Positions 1 through 6,465 of a stretch of 6,972 nucleotides of DNA are shown here, in pieces. A program made the translations under genes and the position numbers. Source of the stretch: Planctomycetota bacterium (GTDB lineage Bacteria > Planctomycetota > Planctomycetia > Planctomycetales > Planctomycetaceae); assembly GCA_024278285.1 (NCBI GenBank), contig JAJRTM010000374.1:1-6972 (forward strand). The letters are read 5' to 3'. The number at the start of each line of letters is the position of its first letter. The stretch's first letter is position 1. The notes under the pieces are model-generated. The model did no database searches. It worked only from the letters and a program-made list of their open reading frames with translations, and was not told where the DNA came from.

Positions 1-37
1 CACGGGGCTTGTGCAAAAAACAAAGTTTCGCTGTAGT

Positions 38-62
38 TACGGCTATCAAAAAAACAGCCGTA
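38..62 (+). promoter_or_regulatory. Inverted repeat upstream of the first gene
   Basis: TACGGCT (38-44) and AGCCGTA (56-62) pair perfectly over 7 bp around an 11-nt A-rich loop, 17 nt before ATG 80. There is no T-run after it on this strand, so it is not a convincing intrinsic terminator; it could be an operator, a leader hairpin or chance. The rest of 1-79 shows no clear promoter. Confidence 0.35.
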
Positions 63-79
63 CTGGGATGGAATGACGA

Positions 80-1960
80 ATGCAACCCTATCAGGTTGAA
101 GTACCAACAGTAGAGTATTGGCAAAGGCAGATTAAATGCCAAGATGCCTGCCCTGTGCATACCGATGCGTGTGGGTATGTGCGGGCTGTTGCTGAGGGGC
201 AATTTGAAGAAGCCTACCTGATCGCGAGGGGCCCAAACCCAATGGCTTCGATTTGTGGTCGAGTCTGTGGAGCCCCCTGCGAAGCAGCCTGCCGACGTAA
301 AGAACTTGATGAAGCGGTCTCCATTCGCGCTTTGAAGCGATTCATCACGGATCGATTTGGGTGGAATGCAGAAGAGCGTTCGCCCTTAAAGCTGATTCGT
401 CGTTTGCTGGGACGCGCAGGCAATCACAGTAGTTCCCGTGGAGAAGAACTAGCTGCGTTCCGTGCGTTTCTTGGCGACCAGCAATCGCCAGACAATATCG
501 ATGGCGAGAAAGTAGCGATCATTGGCTCAGGTCCGGCAGGGCTGTCGGCGGCGCACGATCTGGCGTTGATGGGGTTGCGCCCTACCGTTTATGAAATGGA
601 ACCCATTCCGGCTGGAATGCTGGCGGTCGGGATTCCAAAATATCGCTTGCCGAATGAATTAATTGAAGCCGAGGTCGATTTTATTCGTACCCTCGGCGTT
701 GAGTTCATTTGTAACACGCAAGTTGGGCGTGATATTTCTCTGGCAGAAATACGCTCCTCACATCAAGCGACTGTGATTGCAATTGGCCTCAAAAAATCAA
801 GGTCAGTTCCTCTTCCTGGTTCAGAGGGAAAGGGTGTCTTGGGGGGCATTGAGATACTGCGTGATGTGGCATTGAAGCAGCAGGTTGATATCACCGGAAA
901 AGTCGTCGTGATTGGTGGAGGGAACGTCGCGTATGATGTCGCACGTACCGTTGTGCGTCAGACCGGTGTGGATGTTTCCAGAACGGCGCTGCGTGCAACC
1001 GGTGTGGAATCGGTCCATCTGTGCAGTTTGGAAAGCCTCGAACAGTTACCGGCTGATGATTTGGAGATACTTGAAGGGGATGAAGAAGGAGTCGTTCGGC
1101 ATCACAGTGTTGGTCCGAAAGAGATTTTGTTGGGAGACGATGGCTGGGTGAAGGGAGTGGTGTTTCAACGTTGCACTCGCGTGTTCGACGAACAGGGGCG
1201 ATTTTCTCCCACTTTCGATCAGGACGATCTGATTACAATTGAAGCGGACCGGGTTATCTGGTCAATCGGACAAAATGCAGATCTTTCCCTGCTCAAGGGG
1301 GTTGAAGATATTGAACTGACTGATCGAGGCCAACCTCGCTACAACGTAGAAACAATGCGTACAACGGCTCAAGATGTTTTCATGGCTGGTGATATCACCT
1401 ATGGCCCCAAGCTATTGATTGATGCTGTAGCCAGCGGCAAACACGTGGCGCGTAAAGTATTTGAATTTGTTCGTGGAAAAGAACTTGTTGAAAATGTCCA
1501 ACTGGTTCATCTGGAAATTCCTGATTATGATCGCGAACCAGATTACGAAAAAATCCATCGGGCAGAAATCCCGGCATTGAGTGCGAAAGATCGAATAAGT
1601 GATCCGCTCGCTATTGTGGAAACGGGCTACGACCAGTCGAACGCCATTTGTGAAGGCTGCCGCTGCCTGGACTGTGGAGTCAACACGATCTTCGATTCCG
1701 AAAAGTGTATTCTGTGCGGAGGATGTGCAGACGTCTGCCCAGAGCTCTGCCTGGAACTGGTCTCATTGGATCGCCTGGTGGGTGATGATTTGCTCCAGCA
1801 GACGATCGCAGATCGAACTGAAGATCTTTCGCAGTTTTCTGCAATTGTCAAAGACGAGACGATCTGCATTCGCTGTGGCCTTTGTGCTCAACGATGCCCA
1901 ACGGGGGCGATTACAATGGAAAAATTCACTCTGAAGAGTACGTGGGAGATCAAGAATTAG
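80..1960 (+). CDS. GltD-like FAD/NAD(P)-binding oxidoreductase with N-terminal Fe-S region and C-terminal 2x[4Fe-4S] ferredoxin domain
   Basis: Predicted cytoplasmic Fe-S flavoprotein that moves electrons between a pyridine nucleotide and Fe-S carriers. Seen in the 626 residues: an N-terminal Fe-S region with Cys 20, 24, 31, then 59, 63, 67, 71 (ICGRVC...PCEAAC), as in the GltD/dihydropyrimidine dehydrogenase family; an FAD site GSGPAG at 149-154; a second dinucleotide site GGGNVA at 279-284; the closing FAD motif AGD at 436-438; then a Cys cluster CEGCRCLDC (524-532) and two ferredoxin motifs, Cys 543/546/549/553 and 596/599/602/606, each followed by Pro. At about 626 residues it is longer than plain GltD (about 450-480) because of the ferredoxin tail. 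No signal peptide or membrane segment. The start is fixed by an in-frame TGA at 74-76; the upstream GGGATGGA is a weak ribosome site. It ends 2 nt before the Rieske gene, implying a role with the quinol complex. True glutamate synthase is unlikely: no large subunit is seen in the window. Exact substrate unknown. Confidence 0.9.
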   Translation: MQPYQVEVPTVEYWQRQIKCQDACPVHTDACGYVRAVAEGQFEEAYLIARGPNPMASICGRVCGAPCEAACRRKELDEAVSIRALKRFITDRFGWNAEERSPLKLIRRLLGRAGNHSSSRGEELAAFRAFLGDQQSPDNIDGEKVAIIGSGPAGLSAAHDLALMGLRPTVYEMEPIPAGMLAVGIPKYRLPNELIEAEVDFIRTLGVEFICNTQVGRDISLAEIRSSHQATVIAIGLKKSRSVPLPGSEGKGVLGGIEILRDVALKQQVDITGKVVVIGGGNVAYDVARTVVRQTGVDVSRTALRATGVESVHLCSLESLEQLPADDLEILEGDEEGVVRHHSVGPKEILLGDDGWVKGVVFQRCTRVFDEQGRFSPTFDQDDLITIEADRVIWSIGQNADLSLLKGVEDIELTDRGQPRYNVETMRTTAQDVFMAGDITYGPKLLIDAVASGKHVARKVFEFVRGKELVENVQLVHLEIPDYDREPDYEKIHRAEIPALSAKDRISDPLAIVETGYDQSNAICEGCRCLDCGVNTIFDSEKCILCGGCADVCPELCLELVSLDRLVGDDLLQQTIADRTEDLSQFSAIVKDETICIRCGLCAQRCPTGAITMEKFTLKSTWEIKN

Positions 1961-1962
1961 CC

Positions 1963-2448
1963 ATGAAAACTGATCTGGAAAAAAGTCCAAGATTTCAACA
2001 GACACAACAACGTCGCGACTTTCTGGGAATAGCTGCGACTTGGTCTGCGATTGCAACTGTCTGCGTTGCGCTCATGGGAGCATTGCGTCTTCCGATTCCA
2101 TGGGCATTTCCTGAATCGAGTCGTCGTGTCAAGCTTGGTTCTCCAAGTTTGTTTCAGGGTATTGCGATCACGCCGTTGCCTGAAGAACGGTTGTGGATTT
2201 TTTCTGATTCTCAAGGTTTGTATGCCATGTCCGCAATTTGTACGCATTTGGGATGTGTGGTTGCGCGGCAGGAAAATGGGAGTTTTTTCTGTCCTTGTCA
2301 TGGCAGCCGTTTTGATGCACAGGGGAAGGTTGTTAAAGGCCCGGCTCCCAAGGGGCTGATTCACCTGTCATTGACTTTATCAACAGATGGTCAATTAGTG
2401 GTTGATCATGACAAAGAAGTCGGAAGCGATGTGAGATTACAGGCTTAA
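1963..2448 (+). CDS. Rieske [2Fe-2S] iron-sulfur protein of a bc1/b6f-type complex
   Basis: Membrane-anchored Rieske subunit that takes one electron from quinol at the outer face of the membrane and passes it to a c-type cytochrome. The 161 residues show a twin-arginine motif QRRDFLG (16-22), a hydrophobic anchor (about 23-43), then the Rieske fold with box 1 CTHLGC (93-98) and box 2 CPCHGS (110-115). Cluster ligands are Cys93, His95, Cys110 and His113; Cys98 and Cys112 form the family's disulfide. The Pro loop GPAPKG follows. It is slightly shorter than usual (about 180-200). I chose ATG 1963 because it puts the RR motif near the N-terminus and avoids overlap; an in-frame ATG at 1882 would add 27 unlikely residues inside the upstream gene. 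No strong ribosome site is visible (GGGAG at 1944-1948 lies rather far), so translation may be coupled to the flavoprotein gene. Phe117 replaces the Tyr that raises the potential in many Rieske proteins. Confidence 0.95.
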   Translation: MKTDLEKSPRFQQTQQRRDFLGIAATWSAIATVCVALMGALRLPIPWAFPESSRRVKLGSPSLFQGIAITPLPEERLWIFSDSQGLYAMSAICTHLGCVVARQENGSFFCPCHGSRFDAQGKVVKGPAPKGLIHLSLTLSTDGQLVVDHDKEVGSDVRLQA

Positions 2449-2480
2449 TTATGTTCTCTGAAAACGGTTGAAAGAAACGA

Positions 2481-4115
2481 ATGGAAAGCGAATCGACTCA
2501 AAAAGATGCTGGCGATAGCTCAAGTCATCAAGATGGTTCAAGCCATTCAGATGGTTCGAGCCGTCAGGATACGGATGGGGCTCAGCCTCCCGGTGCGTTA
2601 CTTCAACTGTGGCAAAACTTAACCAGTACGCCCTGGCAGTTCTGCAAGTCGGTCGTACGACATGGCCGCCCGACGTCAGACCGCGCCGCATCACAAGTTA
2701 TTTTTTCTAACGTCTTTTTACATATCTTGCCGACGCGAATCAGTCTTCATGCTTTGAAATTCCGGGCAACTTTAGGCCTGGGTGTTATCACGCTGGTTCT
2801 GTTTTTCCTGTTAACGATCACTGGTATCGCGTTAATGGTTTATTATAAACCATCGACAGCCGAGGCATACAATTCGATGAAGGAAATTCAGTATGTCGTG
2901 CCAACCGGTCGGTTCATGCGTAATATTCATCGCTGGGGAGCCCATGCGATGGTACTGTTTGTACTTTTGCATATGGCTCGCGCTTTTTATACGGCTGCCT
3001 ATAAAAAACCGCGGCAGTTCAACTGGTTCATCGGCATGGTACTGCTTGTATTGACGTTGGCTCTCAGCTTCACGGGCTATTTATTACCTTGGGATCAACT
3101 GGCTTACTGGGCGGTGACGATCGGTTCGGAAATTGCCCAGTCACCTCGTGAATTAACCGATGCCCTGGGCATTACGTCATGGTTTGATATCGGCGGTTTT
3201 CAAAAACGGTTGCTGTTAGGCTCCAATCATGTCGGTGAAGAGGCGTTGATTCGCTTTTACGTTTTGCATGTTGCGGTACTACCTATTTTGCTCTGTACTT
3301 TTCTTGCGGTTCACTTCTGGAGGATTCGCAAAGATGGCGGTCTGGCAAGACCATCAGATCATACAGGTGCTGACCATTTACCTTTGCAATCGATTTCAAA
3401 CCCGATCTCTTCCAGCAAGACATTTGGCTTGATGGCCGTTGTTCGAGGCCAGACGCCGGCGGTCAATCGGTCGATGACGAATACTGTTCCGACCTGGCCG
3501 AACGCCATTTATGCGATCGCCGCATTAAGCATGTTGACGTTCGCTGTGATGCTTTGCCTGGGGTTTTGCTTCGATGCTCCGTTGAAAGAATTTGCGAACC
3601 CGAATGTACCGGAAAACCCGGCCAAGGCTCCCTGGTATTTTCTGGGATTACAGGAGATGGTCAGTTATTCTGCATTTATGGGAGGCGTAGCTATCCCGGC
3701 CATTGTGGTTCTCGGCTTAATGCTGGTGCCGTATCTGGATCGCGAACAGGAAGAAGCCGGGGTGTGGTTTAGCGGTCCGCTTGGAAAACGCATCTGCCTG
3801 CTCAGTGCGTTACTGACAACGGTCGTCATTGTGGGAGTGCTCGCCTTTACGATCAATTTTGGCTGGTTGCGAAACTGGTATCCGAATATCCCTCAAATCA
3901 TCATCACCTTTGTTAATCCGGGGACGTTGTTTTTAGTCATTTTCATGGTCTGGTCGTTTGCTGTTACTAAACGGACAAACTCTACGCGAATGGGTGCACT
4001 GGCTATATTCACCTGCTTTTTTGTGGCATTTATCATTTTGACATACTTTGCCACGGTTCATCGCGGACCCAATTGGGATTTCTACTGGTCACAAAGCGAT
4101 TGGCCTGTGCATTAG
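2481..4115 (+). CDS. Cytochrome b, fused b6-like and subunit IV-like halves
   Basis: Core membrane subunit of the quinol:cytochrome c reductase, carrying two b hemes and both quinone sites. In 544 residues: a hydrophilic N-terminal tail (1 to about 75), four helices of the b6-like half (about 98-121, 148-170, 181-202, 259-281), a linker (about 282-340), and a C-terminal half with about five helices (341-362, 400-418, 437-459, 481-496, 505-525). Heme ligands are His150/His164 (14 apart) and His263/His278 (15 apart, the cytochrome b6 spacing). The cd-loop PWDQLAYW is at 203-210. The usual PEWY of the quinol-oxidation site reads APWY (383-386). The Cys that binds the extra heme in b6 aligns with Gly here. 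The start is the first ATG after an in-frame TGA at 2469-2471; no other Met occurs before residue 119. The ribosome site (GAAAG) is weak. The 32-nt gap from the Rieske gene and 13 nt to the next gene support an operon. Confidence 0.95.
   Translation: MESESTQKDAGDSSSHQDGSSHSDGSSRQDTDGAQPPGALLQLWQNLTSTPWQFCKSVVRHGRPTSDRAASQVIFSNVFLHILPTRISLHALKFRATLGLGVITLVLFFLLTITGIALMVYYKPSTAEAYNSMKEIQYVVPTGRFMRNIHRWGAHAMVLFVLLHMARAFYTAAYKKPRQFNWFIGMVLLVLTLALSFTGYLLPWDQLAYWAVTIGSEIAQSPRELTDALGITSWFDIGGFQKRLLLGSNHVGEEALIRFYVLHVAVLPILLCTFLAVHFWRIRKDGGLARPSDHTGADHLPLQSISNPISSSKTFGLMAVVRGQTPAVNRSMTNTVPTWPNAIYAIAALSMLTFAVMLCLGFCFDAPLKEFANPNVPENPAKAPWYFLGLQEMVSYSAFMGGVAIPAIVVLGLMLVPYLDREQEEAGVWFSGPLGKRICLLSALLTTVVIVGVLAFTINFGWLRNWYPNIPQIIITFVNPGTLFLVIFMVWSFAVTKRTNSTRMGALAIFTCFFVAFIILTYFATVHRGPNWDFYWSQSDWPVH
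2520..2573 (+). repeat. Three tandem 18-nt units encoding a Ser/His/Asp hexapeptide repeat in the cytochrome b N-terminal tail
   Basis: Three in-frame 18-nt copies at 2520-2537, 2538-2555 and 2556-2573 encode SSHQDG, SSHSDG and SSRQDT (residues 14-31). The third unit has diverged. The units differ mostly at third codon positions and a few replacements, so selection may keep a hydrophilic, low-complexity tail. The tail precedes the first membrane helix by about 65 residues and is expected on the cytoplasmic side. Confidence 0.85.
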
Positions 4116-4128
4116 AGAATTACGAATT

Positions 4129-6456
4129 ATGCAACAACAAAAAAGTTATCCTGTCAACAGGCTGAAAATTGTGCTGGTACTTGCCAGTGTGTCATCGCTG
4201 GTGATGCTGCTCATGGCGGCGTTTGAGGAAAATTTCACGGCAGACTGGCGCACACATCAGCAGGATTATGCCAAAATTCTGGTTAGCAATTCATCTGACG
4301 CGGCAACTCAACCGGTTAATTATCCTTTGGAGATACGGCAAAATTATCTTCAGGAATTAGACCGGGTTGATCGCTGTGTTACCTGCCACGTAGGTATCGA
4401 TAACCCTGCCATGAAGGAACTGCCGCAGCCATTGACAACACACCCCGGCGATATTCTTAAACACCATTCGGCAGACAAATACGGTTGTACGATCTGCCAT
4501 CAGGGGCAAGGCCGGGCAACCGACAAAGATGCTGCCCATGGACACGTACCGTTCTGGGATAAACCGCTGTTGGTGGGAGATTTTGTGCAGGCGAGTTGCA
4601 CTCAATGCCACCACGATGCCGAAGTGCCACAAGCACCGGTGCTGAACCGTGGTCGTCAGTTGCTGACTGAACTTGGCTGTGTTGGATGCCATAAAACAGG
4701 CGAAAATATCACTGCTGAAAGAATTGGGCCGCAGCTTGATTCCATTGGCAGTAAAGTTACTCGTAGATGGCTGCACAAGTGGCTTGCCAATCCGGGTGAT
4801 TATTTACCAAAACATAAAATGCCGAACTACCAGATGAATCCAGGAACGGTCGATGCACTGGCTGCCTATTTAATGACGGCCAAGAATGAAAAAATTGACA
4901 GCCTGAAAAAAATCGAAGGAGACTACGACGAAGGAGCAACGATCTATCGCGAAGCTCAATGTATTGTCTGCCATGTGACTAAACTTGATTATGCCGACAA
5001 CCCCGTCGGAGGCCAAATTGGGCCAAACTTGTTGAAAATCGGAAACAAAGTGAATCAGCAATGGTTGGTCACCTTCCTTCAAGATCCCCATTCTTTTTTG
5101 CCGCACACGAAGATGCCGGGTTACCATTTCAGCAAAAAAGAAGCGATTGACCTTTCACAATTTGCGATCGAGGAATGGGTCGACTACGATTTACTGGACG
5201 TTGAAGAGAAAGAACCGGCACTTCCTGCGGTAACACCCGAACAAGTTCAGTATGGCAAGCTGTTATATGCAGAACTGGGCTGTGCCGGCTGTCACGAATT
5301 ACAAGGAATTAAAGCGAAACGAAATGCCCCCGATCTCACAAGAATTGGCAGCACTCCGGTTCATCAGCTTAGTTTCGGTGACGCGAAGGTACCCCGCACG
5401 ATTCCTGATTTCCTCTATACTAAAATTAAGTCTCCCAAGAGCTTGCATCATCATTTTGAATTGCCGATAAGCGGGGACGTTTCCGTTTCCATTTGGGAAA
5501 ACCTGAAGCCGCTTGCTATTTTCTCCGGTTCTCACTCTTTACCCGAAAGCCCTGAAGCGGATCGGTTGGACTGGATCCTTAAACACGCCATAACCGCGGG
5601 AATTATAGCCAAAGAACTTAAAATGCCAGAGGGAACAACGGCTGAGCAAGCCACCTGGCTTGTTGAAGTATTTAATAAATCCGGTTCACTCAATCCGCTC
5701 AAAATGCCTGATTTCGATCTTTCAGATAATCAGGCTGCCTCGCTGACGATTGCCTTGATGAGCCTCAGCGAAACCGGCGCTCCTTCAAAGCGGTTTGAAG
5801 CACCCCGGCAAGAAAAAATTGTCTTTAATCCGAAGGATGAGTTCGGAAAACTCGAACGCCACTATCGTTGTCTTTCCTGCCACAAAATTCGTGAGTCTGG
5901 TGATCTGTTAGCCAGCGATTTAACCTTTGAAGGGAACCGGGCGAATCGGCAATGGCTTTATCATTACCTGAACAATCCGTATTCGATGCGCAGGATGATT
6001 ACAATTGCCATGCCGATCTTTCATTTTCCTGATGAAGAATCGCAACTCATGGCTGACTATATCTCGAATGTGTTTGTGGATGGAGAAATGGGTCTCTACT
6101 GGAAACTGAATCATAAGAAAGCCGATGCCAAGCGAGGAAAAAATCTTTTCGATGTCAAAGGGTGCATCGCCTGTCATCAGTTACACGGCACGGGAGGAGA
6201 TGTTGGCCCAAGTCTTACCACTCAGGTTCCCGAATTTCCGCAAGGAACCTGGGTGGGTGACAAACTGAAAGGCGAATGGGTTTATACATGGTTAAAAAAT
6301 CCACAAGCGATTCTTCCCGAGACCATTGAACCCAACCTGGGCTTGAGCGACCAGGAGGCATTAGATTTAACCGCCTTTATTTTAAGTTTGAAAAACCCGG
6401 AGTATCAGAAAAAAACGGCTCCTTCTAAAACCATAAAAGAACAGGAGAGCAAGTGA
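4129..6456 (+). CDS. Membrane-anchored octaheme c-type cytochrome
   Basis: Large electron-transfer subunit, probably standing in for cytochrome c1 or f as acceptor from the Rieske protein. The 775 residues begin with an uncleaved-looking anchor (about 9-30, after VNRLK), so the body should lie outside the cytoplasmic membrane. Eight CXXCH heme sites start at residues 83, 120, 157, 184, 278, 385, 581 and 679. The first three form a closely spaced triheme module with many His (likely bis-His). The rest are class I-like modules, each with a WL...P...KMP segment: probable distal Met 231, 329, 526 (or 499) and 628. The last module has EP at 734-735 in place of MP. The sixth module has a long insertion (about 439-515). 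ATG 4129 is chosen over an in-frame ATG at 4048, which lies inside cytochrome b and adds 27 residues before the anchor; AGAGAA at 4114-4119 is a weak ribosome site. Large multiheme cytochromes accompany Rieske/cytochrome b complexes in anammox planctomycetes (known); the exact family is not named here. Confidence 0.93.
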   Translation: MQQQKSYPVNRLKIVLVLASVSSLVMLLMAAFEENFTADWRTHQQDYAKILVSNSSDAATQPVNYPLEIRQNYLQELDRVDRCVTCHVGIDNPAMKELPQPLTTHPGDILKHHSADKYGCTICHQGQGRATDKDAAHGHVPFWDKPLLVGDFVQASCTQCHHDAEVPQAPVLNRGRQLLTELGCVGCHKTGENITAERIGPQLDSIGSKVTRRWLHKWLANPGDYLPKHKMPNYQMNPGTVDALAAYLMTAKNEKIDSLKKIEGDYDEGATIYREAQCIVCHVTKLDYADNPVGGQIGPNLLKIGNKVNQQWLVTFLQDPHSFLPHTKMPGYHFSKKEAIDLSQFAIEEWVDYDLLDVEEKEPALPAVTPEQVQYGKLLYAELGCAGCHELQGIKAKRNAPDLTRIGSTPVHQLSFGDAKVPRTIPDFLYTKIKSPKSLHHHFELPISGDVSVSIWENLKPLAIFSGSHSLPESPEADRLDWILKHAITAGIIAKELKMPEGTTAEQATWLVEVFNKSGSLNPLKMPDFDLSDNQAASLTIALMSLSETGAPSKRFEAPRQEKIVFNPKDEFGKLERHYRCLSCHKIRESGDLLASDLTFEGNRANRQWLYHYLNNPYSMRRMITIAMPIFHFPDEESQLMADYISNVFVDGEMGLYWKLNHKKADAKRGKNLFDVKGCIACHQLHGTGGDVGPSLTTQVPEFPQGTWVGDKLKGEWVYTWLKNPQAILPETIEPNLGLSDQEALDLTAFILSLKNPEYQKKTAPSKTIKEQESK
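6443..6448 (+). promoter_or_regulatory. Shine-Dalgarno for the lipoprotein cytochrome c gene
   Basis: AGGAGA within the end of the octaheme gene lies 4-5 nt before GTG 6453. It is the best ribosome site in the window and decides the GTG start of the last gene, which has no in-frame ATG nearby. Confidence 0.75.
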
Positions 6457-6465
6457 GAAGCTCAC
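6453..6465 (+). promoter_or_regulatory. Short hairpin over the GTG start codon
   Basis: GTGAG (6453-6457) and CTCAC (6461-6465) are perfect inverted repeats with a 3-nt loop AAG. The GTG start and the preceding TGA stop both lie in the left arm. Such a structure could make translation depend on ribosomes finishing the octaheme gene. The stem is only 5 bp, so it may be chance. Confidence 0.4.

Noticed and set aside
9..39. Weak promoter-like pair TTGTGC ... TGTAGT/TAGTTA
   Set aside because: Few matches to the consensus and unknown promoter rules for the host; not supportable.
2..76. Open frame reaching a TGA at 74-76, possibly the end of an upstream gene 3 nt before the flavoprotein start
   Set aside because: Only 24 codons are visible with no recognisable motif, and another frame is also open here, so it cannot be told from chance.
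80..1960. Glutamate synthase small subunit (gltD)
   Set aside because: Similarity is to the shared Fe-S/FAD/NAD(P) architecture; the C-terminal ferredoxin domain and the quinol-complex context argue against glutamate synthesis.
1882..1962. Longer Rieske protein from ATG 1882
   Set aside because: Adds 27 residues overlapping the ferredoxin domain of the preceding gene and pushes the twin-arginine motif far from the N-terminus.
2451..2471. Six-codon mini-ORF ATG...TGA between the Rieske and cytochrome b genes
   Set aside because: Very short, no ribosome site of note, and such ORFs arise often by chance.
4048..4128. Longer octaheme cytochrome from ATG 4048
   Set aside because: Overlaps the conserved end of cytochrome b and places unlikely residues before the membrane anchor; ATG 4129 fits better.
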